From contig NZ_JAFEWF010000008.1 in the NCBI RefSeq assembly GCF_017355835.1, positions 310,001 through 374,000 of the forward strand: a stretch of DNA of 64,000 nt, given 5' to 3'. Made by a program: the position numbers and the translations under genes. Numbering within the stretch: position 1 is the stretch's first letter; each line of letters begins with the position of its first letter. Of this stretch, positions 1 to 7,692 are shown piece after piece. The notes beneath the pieces were generated by a model, which was not told where the DNA came from, did no database searches, and saw only the letters and a list, made by a program, of their open reading frames with translations. Origin of the DNA: Desertivirga brevis (GTDB lineage: Bacteria > Bacteroidota > Bacteroidia > Sphingobacteriales > Sphingobacteriaceae).

Positions 1-2
1 AG

Positions 3-383
3 AATGGCTGTGATTCAACAATGATTAAATATGTTCGTGTTGACACTATCCCTTGTTATATGCAGGTTCCTAATGCCTTCGAGCCGGGTAGTCTTCACCC
101 TGAACTGCAAACTTTCAGACCGAAAGCGCTGGGACTTACGAGCTATTCTATTCGAGTCTTTAATCGATGGGGAGAGTTGCTGTGGCAATCAAATAAATTA
201 GACGACTCTGGTTCTCCGGTAGAAGGATGGGATGGCACGATCAACGGTTCACCTGCACCACAGGGAGTCTATGTATGGGAAATTTCCGGCAGCTTTGTCG
301 ATGGGACAGAATGGAAAGGAATGAGCTATAGTGGGTCTAAAGGACGGAAAATCCGAAATGGAAGTGTAACTTTGATCAGATAA
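3..383 (+). CDS. C-terminal end of a CHU_C-type (gliding/T9SS) surface protein, 5' partial
   Basis: The reading frame is open from base 3 (it reads N-G-C-D-S-T before the first internal Met at 21), so this is the tail of a gene that starts before the window. The visible part begins with the end of a PKD-like repeat and then carries the CHU_C block: VPNAFEPG, YSIRVFNRWGELLW, VEGWDGT and PQGVYVWEI, ending in L-I-R. In Bacteroidota this domain ends very large adhesin-like proteins exported by the type IX secretion system. It closely resembles the end of the 1816-residue protein at 40471-45921 and, like it, is followed directly by a PorP/SprF gene, 2 bases downstream. What precedes the domain cannot be seen. 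Confidence 0.9.
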   Translation, partial: NGCDSTMIKYVRVDTIPCYMQVPNAFEPGSLHPELQTFRPKALGLTSYSIRVFNRWGELLWQSNKLDDSGSPVEGWDGTINGSPAPQGVYVWEISGSFVDGTEWKGMSYSGSKGRKIRNGSVTLIR

Positions 384-385
384 GG

Positions 386-1390
386 ATGAAAAGGGGTTTA
401 CTAGTAGTTTTTCTTATTCTAATAAAGTTGAGTGTTTTTGCGCAGGATCCTATTTATTCTCAATTTTACAACGCGCCTAATTATCTAAACCCTTCCCTCA
501 ATGGTCAATTTGCCGGAAGTCTGAGGGTCAACTTTATTCACCGTTCGCAATGGACCAGCATTTACGGTCCGCTGAATTATTCTTCATTTTCAGTCGATTA
601 TAATGTCCCAAAATTCGGCGGAGGAGTTGGCTTGTTAGCCACACGGAGTAGTGAGGGAACTACCTATCTTAAAAGAAATACCTTGGCGGGAATTTATTCT
701 TACAGTGTTGATTGGGATAATGCGGTACTTTCTTTTGGTGTTCAGGCTGGTTTAGGTAATTTAAAATTCGACTACAATAAAGCGGTGTTTTATGATCAGC
801 TGAACGAAAATGGCCCTATCGCAAGCCCCACGAAGGCCGGTCTGCCTTCTCAAAACAATCGATTTTATTTTGATTCCGGAGCAGGTGTGAACCTGGTTTT
901 CTTTAATGCCATGATTGGCGGTTCTGTACAACATATCAATAAGCCTAACGAGTCTTTTTCAGGAGCAAGATCTGTATTAGATATGCGGATTAACGGGCAT
1001 GCAAGCTACCGCTTTCCTTTAGATTATAATGACGACGTTAATGGCCCCGCACTGATCCCCTCGGTAGTATATTATCGCCAATATGGTCGTAATTCAATTA
1101 GCACTGGCCTCCAGTATAAAACCAGGAGAGTAAATCTGGGGGCTTGGTACAGGGGTGAAAGTAAACAGAGGGATGCTTTTGTGTTTTCCATCAGTTTGGA
1201 TATTTTCGATCGTTCAGATTCCTACGATAAAATAAGAGTTGGTGTGAGTCACGATGCTACTGCATCGAAACTCAAATACGGGGAAACAGGCGGTAGTACA
1301 GAAGGTGCAGTTACCTGGGAAACAACATTTCCTAATAGCGACGCTGGGGAACGCTACAATTATGGAAAACGCTGTTATGATTTTTACTAG
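386..1390 (+). CDS. PorP/SprF family type IX secretion-associated outer-membrane protein
   Basis: A 334-residue protein with an N-terminal signal peptide (MKRGLLVVFLILIKLSVFAQ) followed by the PorP/SprF hallmark DPIYSQFYNAP..LNPSLNGQF. The remainder is an alternating beta-strand pattern typical of an outer-membrane barrel, with GVGLL, GAGVNL, and a final CYDFY. Members of this family are encoded next to CHU_C proteins and are thought to help their secretion or surface attachment (SprF is needed for SprB in Flavobacterium). The ATG lies 2 bases after the stop of the preceding CHU_C gene, so the two are probably translationally coupled. A clear paralogue, with the same motifs and the same partner, lies at 39449-40474. 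The exact client specificity is inference. Confidence 0.92.
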   Translation: MKRGLLVVFLILIKLSVFAQDPIYSQFYNAPNYLNPSLNGQFAGSLRVNFIHRSQWTSIYGPLNYSSFSVDYNVPKFGGGVGLLATRSSEGTTYLKRNTLAGIYSYSVDWDNAVLSFGVQAGLGNLKFDYNKAVFYDQLNENGPIASPTKAGLPSQNNRFYFDSGAGVNLVFFNAMIGGSVQHINKPNESFSGARSVLDMRINGHASYRFPLDYNDDVNGPALIPSVVYYRQYGRNSISTGLQYKTRRVNLGAWYRGESKQRDAFVFSISLDIFDRSDSYDKIRVGVSHDATASKLKYGETGGSTEGAVTWETTFPNSDAGERYNYGKRCYDFY

Positions 1391-1453
1391 CTTAACTTAT
1401 CTTCTTTAATTTTAAAGTTTTCTTACCAGGTAAGAAAATCGCCAAGTTCTCAT

Positions 1454-1477
1454 TCTCTGCTCATCGGAGATTTTTTT
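1454..1477 (+). terminator. Probable intrinsic terminator after the CHU_C/PorP pair
   Basis: TCTCTG (1454-1459) pairs with CGGAGA (1465-1470) across a 5-base loop, with one G-T pair, and is followed by seven T (1471-1477). A second inverted repeat, TTTTCTTACC/GGTAAGAAAA (1418-1438), lies just upstream and has almost no loop. Confidence 0.5.
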
Positions 1478-1579
1478 CCAACTTCAATCGGTAAGGAATT
1501 GTACAATCTTTGCTTTGCTGCAATGTCTGTTTTTGCTCTTTTTGTATGGATTTGGTACAATATGGTCATTAAGGCTCTT

Positions 1580-1630
1580 CGTCCGTTATTCGTCGGTTAG
1601 CCGTCGGTTGTTCGTCCGAGGGCCGTCCTT
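1580..1630. repeat. Short tandem array, 11-bp period
   Basis: Four and a half consecutive units of 11 bp each start with CGTC: 1580-1590, 1591-1601, 1602-1612, 1613-1623, then a partial unit. They follow CGTCSGTTRTT loosely and are GC-richer than the flanks. The array sits in the 422-bp stretch 1391-1812, which otherwise holds only the terminator above and no convincing gene. A 64-codon ORF running through it looks like chance. Confidence 0.6.
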
Positions 1631-1812
1631 CTCATATAGCGTTTCTTTTAATGATAATATCTGCAAGTCTTCTCCCGATATAAAATCTTTTACCAGTCTT
1701 TCGGTATGAAGAATTATAGCGAGGTAGTAGCCTATTGTTCGAAGTTTTTATTTTTCAGATAAACAATCAAAGTAATTGCGCTATTTAGTTTTAATCACAT
1801 GATTTAATTCTA

Positions 1813-2175
1813 ATGGCACATATCGTTCAAAATAATCCATTGATAATTCCGGCAGCAGGAGGGAAATTGATTGAAGAACATTTCGGCAGGATCTCTACTC
1901 AGGAAGAGGGAATAAGTATAGCACGGATGGAAGCTCCCCCGGGATGGTCAGAACCTTTTCAGACACCTGAATTTGACGAATGGACTTTGGTTTCCAAAGG
2001 GAAGAAACAAATAGAAGTAGATGGCGAAACTATTGTATTACTTGCGGGAAAAAGCATTTTGGTGAAAAAAGGATCTAGGGTGAGATATAGTAATCCCTTT
2101 GATGAGGAGTGTGAATACTGGAGCGTTTGTGTGCCGGCATTTTCTATTGATACCGTAAACAGGGAGGAGGACTGA
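1813..2175 (+). CDS. Cupin-domain protein
   Basis: A 120-residue single-domain cupin. The body shows the expected small beta-barrel: a segment with EPFQTPEFDEWTLVSKG (cupin motif 1 region), an IEVDGE turn, then LLAGKSILVKKGSRVRYSNP (motif 2 region) with the buried Pro/Gly pattern. The usual His-x-His metal ligands are not evident; E and D residues stand where His would be expected, so metal-dependent catalysis is doubtful. It is the first gene of a compact cluster: its stop is 5 bases before the RtcB start, so it is very probably co-transcribed with rtcB and the glycosylase gene. A ligand-binding or accessory role is possible; substrate unknown. Confidence 0.85.
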   Translation: MAHIVQNNPLIIPAAGGKLIEEHFGRISTQEEGISIARMEAPPGWSEPFQTPEFDEWTLVSKGKKQIEVDGETIVLLAGKSILVKKGSRVRYSNPFDEECEYWSVCVPAFSIDTVNREED

Positions 2176-2180
2176 TTTTC

Positions 2181-3650
2181 ATGGGGAAAGTTAATATAGA
2201 GGAAGAAAATGTAAGCCAAGCTGATCTGGAGACCTTAGGAGTAAATCAGGAAGCAGCCTTGGAACTTTTTAGTCGTGTTGCTAATGGTTTGTTGAAACAT
2301 AAAGTGATGGGCAAGGAGGAGCTAATTCAACATCTGAATAAATTGGTTCGAGATCCTGAAGCTTATCTAAGGCAAAAACATGGGAAGTTTAAGAATCTTG
2401 CAGAGAAGGTGATCGGTCTGCAAAAGGAAGGAGTAATGCCACGTTTTGAAAAACCTGCTCCGGAGATGCCGGAGAATTTAAGAGAGTTTCCGGTTTTTGG
2501 AAGGGAGCATATCGAACCCGGGGCTTTCGCTCAAATGAATACGGCCATCAATCTGCCTGTTTCTGTTGCTGGTGCCCTCATGCCCGACGCTCATCAAGGA
2601 TATGGTTTACCAATAGGAGGGGTCCTTGCCACGGAAGCAAATACTATTATTCCGTATGCCGTAGGTGTTGATATTGCTTGCCGCATGTGTTTAAGTATTT
2701 TCGATTTACCGGCGTACACCGTCGATAGCGAGAAAGATAAATTGAAAAAGATGCTCGAAGAGCATACTGTGTTTGGAATGGGAGGGACAGTAAAAAAGCA
2801 TTTCGATACGAGCCTGTTCGACCGGAAGGAGTGGAAGGCTACCGCTCTTATCCGTTCCCTGCGAGACAAAGCATATTCCCAGTTAGGCACCTCTGGTACC
2901 GGAAATCATTTCGTAGAATGGGGCGAATTGAATATTCCAGAAGGAGAATTGGAAGGGGTGCCTGAAGGCCGCTACCTTGCATTGCTATCTCATTCCGGTT
3001 CACGAGGGTTTGGCGGAAATATAGCCAATCACTATTCCTCCATAGCAATGAAAAAAATGAAGTTGCCTAATGAGGCGAAGCATCTAGCCTGGTTGGATCT
3101 GGATTCTGAAGAGGGGCAGGAGTACTGGATAGCAATGAATCTGGCCGGCGATTATGCTTCTGCCAATCACCACGAAATTCATAATAAGATCGCCCGTGCA
3201 CTTGGCCTTGATCCTGCTCTTCGTATAGAAAATCATCACAATTTTGCCTGGAAGGAACAACTGGCAGACGGAACGGAGGTTATGGTGCACCGCAAAGGCG
3301 CGACGCCAGCAGGCAAAGGAGTTTTGGGTATTATTCCCGGCTCTATGAGTACTCCGGGATTTGTGGTACGAGGCAAAGGAAATGAAAACTCCATTAACTC
3401 TGCATCCCACGGGGCGGGTCGTTTAATGAGCAGAAATGTGGCTTTCAAAACCTTGAAAAGGGATCTGGTAGAAGCTGAACTTAAAAATAAGAACATCACA
3501 TTAATAGGGTCTGACCTTGATGAAGCTCCTATGGTCTATAAAAATATACACGATGTAATGGCTGCCCAGGAAGATCTCGTTGAAGTACTTGCAGAGTTTC
3601 AGCCACGCATCGTTAAAATGGCTAATCCTAAAGAACGTCCCGAAGACTAG
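2181..3650 (+). CDS. rtcB: RtcB-family RNA ligase
   Basis: A 489-residue RtcB-fold protein. RtcB joins 2',3'-cyclic phosphate (or 3'-phosphate) RNA ends to 5'-OH ends with GTP and Mn2+. The metal/guanylylation motifs are present: MPDAHQGYG (~134-142), GVDIACRM with Asp164 and Cys167, GTSGTGNHF with His243, LSHSGSRG with His271, ENHHNF (~350-355), HRKGAT (~370) and SASHGAGR with the expected GMP-attachment His at ~410. Some positions differ from the classic pattern (DIAC-R rather than DIGCG; SASHGAG rather than SACHGAG), and there is a ~95-residue N-terminal extension, so this is a divergent subgroup. It is preceded by a cupin gene (5-bp gap) and followed by a DNA glycosylase (10-bp gap), which suggests a nucleic-acid repair operon. 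True RNA ligase activity is inferred. Confidence 0.92.
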   Translation: MGKVNIEEENVSQADLETLGVNQEAALELFSRVANGLLKHKVMGKEELIQHLNKLVRDPEAYLRQKHGKFKNLAEKVIGLQKEGVMPRFEKPAPEMPENLREFPVFGREHIEPGAFAQMNTAINLPVSVAGALMPDAHQGYGLPIGGVLATEANTIIPYAVGVDIACRMCLSIFDLPAYTVDSEKDKLKKMLEEHTVFGMGGTVKKHFDTSLFDRKEWKATALIRSLRDKAYSQLGTSGTGNHFVEWGELNIPEGELEGVPEGRYLALLSHSGSRGFGGNIANHYSSIAMKKMKLPNEAKHLAWLDLDSEEGQEYWIAMNLAGDYASANHHEIHNKIARALGLDPALRIENHHNFAWKEQLADGTEVMVHRKGATPAGKGVLGIIPGSMSTPGFVVRGKGNENSINSASHGAGRLMSRNVAFKTLKRDLVEAELKNKNITLIGSDLDEAPMVYKNIHDVMAAQEDLVEVLAEFQPRIVKMANPKERPED

Positions 3651-3660
3651 CTGCACTTGA

Positions 3661-4257
3661 ATGAAGATATCCAACGAGTTTTATCAGAGGGAGAATGTGG
3701 TATTAATTGCCGCTGAGCTATTAGGAAAGCACCTTTATACCAATATTGACGGCCAATTAACAGCAGGTATTATCGTAGAAACAGAAGCCTATAAAGGTCC
3801 TGAAGATTTAGGTTCACACGCTTATAACCACCGGCGTACTTCACGAAACGAAATGATGTACGCTGCTGGTGGGGTAGCCTATATGTATATCTGCTACGGG
3901 ATCCACGACATGCTTAATATTGTTACAGGAGCCGAAAATAGTTCTCATGCAGTTCTTATCAGGGCGTTAGAACCAAGTGAGGGAGTCGATATTATGCGCC
4001 ATAGGAGAAAGATCTATAATGATGATACTAAGTTATGCAAGGGGCCGGGTGCATTGGCAAAGGCTATGGGTTTGAATAAAACTCATAATGGGATCTCCCT
4101 TCAGGGAGATGAGGTGTGGTTGGAAGATAAGTTGATTCATGTTGATAAGGAGAATGTTGTAGCAGCCCCCAGGATAGGTTTAAATATTTCAGAACCCTAT
4201 AAAAGTATTCCCTGGAGATTCTATATTGGTGGAAACAGGTTTATTAGTCGCAATTGA
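3661..4257 (+). CDS. DNA-3-methyladenine glycosylase (AAG/MPG type)
   Basis: A 198-residue protein matching the alkyladenine DNA glycosylase family, which removes 3-methyladenine, hypoxanthine and related lesions in base excision repair. The diagnostic block AGIIVETEAYKGPEDLGSHA contains the catalytic Glu (~42). It is followed by RRTSRNEMMY, the YMYICYG strand and NIVTG, then VLIRALEP and the LCKGPGALAKAMG segment, all in family order. Length is typical for the bacterial enzyme. It starts 10 bases after the rtcB stop, so it is almost certainly part of the same transcript. The pairing of a DNA repair and an RNA repair enzyme is notable but its significance is inference. Confidence 0.95.
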   Translation: MKISNEFYQRENVVLIAAELLGKHLYTNIDGQLTAGIIVETEAYKGPEDLGSHAYNHRRTSRNEMMYAAGGVAYMYICYGIHDMLNIVTGAENSSHAVLIRALEPSEGVDIMRHRRKIYNDDTKLCKGPGALAKAMGLNKTHNGISLQGDEVWLEDKLIHVDKENVVAAPRIGLNISEPYKSIPWRFYIGGNRFISRN

Positions 4258-4301
4258 AACTATCTTTTTATTGAACTGTTTTCACCAAAAACATAATAAC
4301 T

Positions 4302-4799
4302 ATGGAAACTGCCCGTCATGAAAATATAGAAAAGTTCAGGGACATGGTCGATAATCTTGATATCGCTATCCTATCTACTTATAACGGCACTGAGATTAAG
4401 TCAAGGCCAATGGCCACAACTGAAGTCGATAACGAAGGTAATATCTGGTTTTTTACTGACGAATACTCCGGGAAGGTGGATGATGTAGAGTCAGAGCACA
4501 AAGTATCTATCAGTTATTCTGATTCTACTACTAGTACCTATGTTGTTGTTAATGGAAGCGCTACTGTTGTCACAGACCGGGCTAAAATGGAAAAGCTATT
4601 CAACTCTACTGTAAAAGCTTTTTTCCCTAAAGGAGTTGTTGATCCCCGTCTCGCTCTTCTTAAGATCAAGCCTTACGATATAGAATATTGGACTAATCAT
4701 CATGACGAAGGTATGCTTCGGTTTATGGGGATATTAGGGTCTTCACCGGTGGCAGATGACGAGCTGCACCATGGTGAACATGGGAAAATAAATTTATAA
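4302..4799 (+). CDS. Pyridoxamine 5'-phosphate oxidase-fold protein (general stress protein 26 type)
   Basis: A 165-residue split-barrel flavin-binding-fold protein. Early residues IAILSTYNG, SRPMATT (~34-40) and NIWFFTDEYSGK (~47-58) match the FMN-binding strands of the general stress protein 26 / PNPOx-like group, and the second half has YVVVNGSATVV and KPYDIEYW. These proteins are usually small cytosolic flavin or F420-like binders of uncertain substrate, often stress-induced. It follows the glycosylase gene by 44 bases and is the last gene before the terminator at 4815-4860, so it may close the cupin-rtcB-glycosylase operon. It is not the pdxH enzyme of vitamin B6 synthesis as far as the sequence shows. 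Confidence 0.88.
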   Translation: METARHENIEKFRDMVDNLDIAILSTYNGTEIKSRPMATTEVDNEGNIWFFTDEYSGKVDDVESEHKVSISYSDSTTSTYVVVNGSATVVTDRAKMEKLFNSTVKAFFPKGVVDPRLALLKIKPYDIEYWTNHHDEGMLRFMGILGSSPVADDELHHGEHGKINL

Positions 4800-4814
4800 A
4801 AGTATTTTTAATAG

Positions 4815-4860
4815 AGAGGTTGCTTTCGATTTGGATATCCAAAGGCGACCTCTTTCTTTT
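4815..4860 (+). terminator. Intrinsic terminator closing the rtcB cluster
   Basis: AGAGGTTGC (4815-4823) pairs with GGCGACCTCT (4844-4853); inside lies a perfect 14-bp palindrome, TTTGGATATCCAAA (4830-4843). A T-rich tail follows (to 4860). A TTG codon at 4831 lies inside the hairpin, so that upstream start for the next gene is unlikely. Confidence 0.75.
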
Positions 4861-4866
4861 TGCTTA

Positions 4867-5811
4867 ATGAAAGCTCACTTATTTATCATTCTCTTTTTAT
4901 TCCTTATATCTTGTAATAAAAGTCCCTCTCAAAAACGATTACAGGTAATGACAGGAACTTTAGAAAAGGTAGAAGACTTCAACTATCCTTCGGGATCATC
5001 CCTTACTTTTTATAAGGATAGCCTTTACTTAATGGGGGATGATGCAAGGGAACTTCTTGTCCTGGACACTGCCTTTCAAGTATTCAAAAGCGTTCTTATG
5101 TTTTCCGGAAACAACGAGCGACAAAGGAAGTCCTTTAAGGCTGATATAGAAGCAAGCGACTTCCTTGAATCCAGGAATAGAAAAGAACTTTTTCTTATTG
5201 GTTCGGGTAGTGTTTCTCCCTACCGTGATACTTTATTCACCCTCGACCTTAATAGCAGGAAGGTCGAAAGGGCCAGTTTGGCCCCTCTGTATACTGAGAT
5301 CACAAAAAAAGGAGTTACTGAAATAAACATCGAAGGCGCCGCTTTTGTAAAAGATCATTTATTTCTGGCAAACAGAAGCAATCTAAGCCAGAAACAAAAT
5401 TATTTGATACAGTTGGAAAGTAAGCTACCTCTGACCTCCCAAAGGAATATTAAGGTAATTCCATTGATACTTGCTGATAGCACCTTAGGAGTTTCTGGTC
5501 TTGATTACTATCGAAAAAAAGATATGCTTTTCATTACACTTTCCTCTGAAGCCACAACAAGCGCTTTTGCTGATGGCGAAATAGGAAACGGGGCTCTTGC
5601 AATTATTACTAATATGTCTAAAAAAGCAGGTGAAAATTCTTTAAGCATTGATGGTTTTTTACCGTTTACAGCTATAGATGCGATTTTCAAGAATATAAAA
5701 GTGGAATCTGTGGCAGTAGGAGGAAGAGAAAAGGGAGATTATATTATCTACCTTGTAGCTGATAATGATAATGGACGAAGTATTCTGTATAAGGTAAGAT
5801 TAAAGATTTAG
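4867..5811 (+). CDS. Lipoprotein of unknown function, propeller-like
   Basis: I chose ATG 4867 because it gives a clean lipoprotein signal peptide (MKAHLFIILFLFLISCNKS, lipobox L-I-S-C), while the frame's upstream TTG lies in a terminator. The mature ~297 residues contain repeated short beta motifs of the type SLYLMGDD, LFLIGSG, LFLANRS, MLFITLSS, DYIIYLVAD, spaced like blades of a beta-propeller. It resembles uncharacterised Bacteroidota lipoproteins (DUF6929-like, low certainty). It is probably anchored in the outer or inner membrane facing the periplasm. Its start overlaps the T tail of the upstream terminator, so its mRNA is probably separate or read-through. No catalytic motif recognised. 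Confidence 0.75.
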   Translation: MKAHLFIILFLFLISCNKSPSQKRLQVMTGTLEKVEDFNYPSGSSLTFYKDSLYLMGDDARELLVLDTAFQVFKSVLMFSGNNERQRKSFKADIEASDFLESRNRKELFLIGSGSVSPYRDTLFTLDLNSRKVERASLAPLYTEITKKGVTEINIEGAAFVKDHLFLANRSNLSQKQNYLIQLESKLPLTSQRNIKVIPLILADSTLGVSGLDYYRKKDMLFITLSSEATTSAFADGEIGNGALAIITNMSKKAGENSLSIDGFLPFTAIDAIFKNIKVESVAVGGREKGDYIIYLVADNDNGRSILYKVRLKI

Positions 5812-5815
5812 TAGA

Positions 5816-5840
5816 GGCCGTCATGGAAATCATGACAGCC
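5816..5840. terminator. Hairpin between convergent genes
   Basis: GGCCGTCATG (5816-5825) pairs with CATGACAGCC (5831-5840), one mismatch, loop GAAAT. It lies between a plus-strand gene ending at 5811 and a minus-strand gene ending at 5846, with T-rich sequence on the plus side, so it probably serves both. Confidence 0.6.
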
Positions 5841-5845
5841 GTTTG

Positions 5846-6019
5846 TTAATTATTTTCTTCTTCTATTTTCTGAAGCTCTGATTCATTAACTACATGAGCA
5901 GAATCCTCTCCTTCAAACATTAACTTAACTTCAGAAGATCCTATTTCCTGATCTTCCTGAACAACGGCTTCCCGGCCGTCATTTGTTTTAACTCGGTCTC
6001 CAAATTTGAAATTTGCCAT
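5846..6019 (-). CDS. Small SH3/KOW-like hypothetical protein
   Basis: A 57-residue protein beginning MANFKFGDRVKTNDGREAVV. I chose the ATG at 6019 rather than the one at 6046 because the conserved-looking fold begins there. The FKFGDRVKTNDGREAVVQED stretch resembles the first strands of a KOW/SH3-like barrel, and KLMFEGEDSAHVVNESEL gives further short strands before an acidic tail. Such small proteins are common in Sphingobacteriaceae and have no assigned role. It is the next gene on the minus strand after the SPW membrane protein gene (6153-6545), but a hairpin between them suggests separate transcripts. Confidence 0.7.
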   Translation of the reverse strand: MANFKFGDRVKTNDGREAVVQEDQEIGSSEVKLMFEGEDSAHVVNESELQKIEEENN

Positions 6020-6100
6020 AGATTCATTTTTATCTAGGAACAGCATACCTTCCTAATAGGTTTGTTTAATTATGAAAGAGTTTGGTATATCGTCAAAACA

Positions 6101-6129
6101 AGAAAAGCCGCCTTTAGGGCAGCTTTTCT
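6101..6129 (-). terminator. Terminator of the SPW gene
   Basis: AGAAAAGCCGCC (6101-6112) and GGGCAGCTTTTCT (6117-6129) form a strong hairpin with loop TTTA. It lies 24 bases past the stop of the minus-strand gene at 6153; the stem itself supplies a U-rich end. Confidence 0.65.
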
Positions 6130-6152
6130 AATCGAATTGGTTTTGAAAACAA

Positions 6153-6545
6153 TTAATGTGCAGTTCTTATATTTCTATCCACATGGTGATCGTGTGCATG
6201 TTGTGATTGAGTGACAGTAAATATACCGGCACCAATTTCAAGAATACCCATGATTAGGTGTGGTAGATATACTTGTTCATCAAAGTTAAGTAACCATGGA
6301 GATGCTGCCAGGAAAATACCTGCAATTACGTCCATAGTTAAGTGAGCAGACATTGATAGAACTTTCTTACCTCCACCTTCGTAGTCGGTTAAGAAAGACA
6401 TCACAAGGATCATCGCACCGACAATTACTGCCGACCATTTTGCGGCTTCTACATCCGCAAATCCTAAAATCCAGGGTGCTGCGATAAGAATAATTCCAGC
6501 CATATAATCTAATACTGCGTGGGCTTTTCTGCTAATGAATCTCAT
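6153..6545 (-). CDS. SPW-repeat membrane protein
   Basis: A 130-residue integral membrane protein with two copies of the SPW repeat: HAVLDYMAG..LIAAPWILGF near residues 9-29 and LTMDVIAG..LAASPWLLNF near residues 68-88. Four hydrophobic segments can be seen, two per repeat, consistent with the duplicated two-helix SPW fold. A His-rich tail (HAHDHH) follows. The family's function is unknown. It appears monocistronic, with its own hairpin terminator at 6101-6129. Confidence 0.88.
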   Translation of the reverse strand: MRFISRKAHAVLDYMAGIILIAAPWILGFADVEAAKWSAVIVGAMILVMSFLTDYEGGGKKVLSMSAHLTMDVIAGIFLAASPWLLNFDEQVYLPHLIMGILEIGAGIFTVTQSQHAHDHHVDRNIRTAH

Positions 6546-6833
6546 AGTTTTATAGTTTTGGTTTCTGCTATAGATGAATCAATTAGGGTGCCAGTATCGC
6601 AATTTATGGTCTATTTTGCACAAGTTGGGTGTATGGTTGTACCATGTAAAAGCCAGTTTGTAAGGCAAAAGCTACAATTACGTTTATAAGACTGTCCTTA
6701 TTGAATAAATCCTGGCCGCAATAAGAACAAGATGCAAGGTTTCGGATTGCTCCTGTCATACCAACTTCAATTTCGACTACCCGAACTCTTAATTTATCTT
6801 GTATTGCTTAAAATTGTATCTCTAACAGGTTTT

Positions 6834-7121
6834 ATGTCAGATCTTATTAAAACACCTCTGGGAAGGTTTAGATTAGTTGCGTTTTTGGAGGGTTTATCAT
6901 ACCTGCTCCTCGGGTTCACAATGGTGTTAAAATACCAATACGCCATGCCCTTGCCAAATCGTATTGTGGGAATGGCTCACGGAGTACTGTTTGTAGCTTA
7001 TGTTTTTTTACTTATTCAAGTTTCGCTCGAGTATCAGTGGAAATTTAAGAAGGTAATTCTTGCATTTTTGGCTTCCCTGATTCCCTTTGGTACTTTCTAC
7101 GCAGAGAAGAAGATTTATTGA
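6834..7121 (+). CDS. DUF3817-family membrane protein
   Basis: The frame opens at 6732, but ATG 6834 gives the usual ~95-residue length and begins MSDLIKTPLGRFRLVAFLEG, the normal N-terminus of this family. The body has the family's GRFR..AFLEGLSYLLL pattern, a short loop with a conserved VGMAHGVLF helix, and a final membrane segment before a basic tail (EKKIY). Three transmembrane helices are expected. The role is unknown; homologues are small inner-membrane proteins. It stands alone between a minus-strand gene and the SnoaL-like gene that begins 51 bases downstream, with which it may be co-transcribed. Confidence 0.85.
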   Translation: MSDLIKTPLGRFRLVAFLEGLSYLLLGFTMVLKYQYAMPLPNRIVGMAHGVLFVAYVFLLIQVSLEYQWKFKKVILAFLASLIPFGTFYAEKKIY

Positions 7122-7172
7122 TTTTCTTAAACCTATTTGCTAAAATTCCTCTTCTACTATAAATAATTAGCA

Positions 7173-7631
7173 ATGGGTGCAGAATTAGGTACACAAGTCG
7201 ACATAGCAAATAAGCTCGATATTACTGAGCTTGTTAACCGTCTTTTTATACTTAAAGACTACCGTGATTGGGAAAGGTTGAAAAACCAGGTATTTACGGA
7301 AAAAGTATGGTTTGATATGGTTTCAGCCGGAGGGGAAGATCCAGGGGAGAAATCTGCTTCAGAAATATGCGAGCTGTGGGATAAGACGTTTCAGGGAGTG
7401 GATGGGGTGCATCATCAGGCTGGTCATTATTTAATAGATATACAGGGAGAGGAGGCGACAGTGTTTGCCTATGTGGTAGCTACGCATTTCAAGGAAACTG
7501 CAACAAAGGGGAAGGTGAGGGTGTTTACAGGTAGCTATAATATTGGCTTGATATCTACTGATGATGGTTGGCGAGTTAATTCCTTCAAGTATAATTTGAA
7601 ATTCATCGACGGAAATATTTTGCTGGAATAA
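7173..7631 (+). CDS. SnoaL-like / NTF2-fold protein
   Basis: A 152-residue protein with the cone-shaped NTF2/SnoaL-like pattern: a first helix (ITELVNRLFILKDYRDWERLK), a strand pair with VWFDMVSAGG, a central helix region (SASEICELWDKTFQGV), then long strands containing HQAGHYLIDIQG, ATVFAYVVATHF and GWRVNSFKYNLKF. Proteins of this fold are small isomerases, hydrolases or ligand-binding proteins. The residues H-H-Q and H within the pocket region could be functional, but no specific active site is identifiable. A strong hairpin terminator follows at 7632-7657. Confidence 0.8.
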   Translation: MGAELGTQVDIANKLDITELVNRLFILKDYRDWERLKNQVFTEKVWFDMVSAGGEDPGEKSASEICELWDKTFQGVDGVHHQAGHYLIDIQGEEATVFAYVVATHFKETATKGKVRVFTGSYNIGLISTDDGWRVNSFKYNLKFIDGNILLE

Positions 7632-7657
7632 AACACCCAGGCTGTGGCCCGGGTGTT
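7632..7657. terminator. Hairpin terminator between convergent genes
   Basis: AACACCCAGG (7632-7641) pairs with CCCGGGTGTT (7648-7657) with one mismatch. It separates the plus-strand SnoaL-like gene from the minus-strand alpha/beta hydrolase gene ending at 7693. Confidence 0.65.
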
Positions 7658-7692
7658 ATTAGTAAAGCAATGTATATTGGAATTTAAACACT

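Noticed and set aside
1515..1709. 64-codon plus-strand ORF between PorP and cupin genes
   Set aside because: It runs through the 11-bp repeat array, has no ribosome-binding site and a composition (Ser/Phe/Arg-rich) typical of chance frames.
3084..3410. Minus-strand ORF inside rtcB
   Set aside because: It overlaps the conserved RtcB C-terminal motifs in antisense; a shadow frame.
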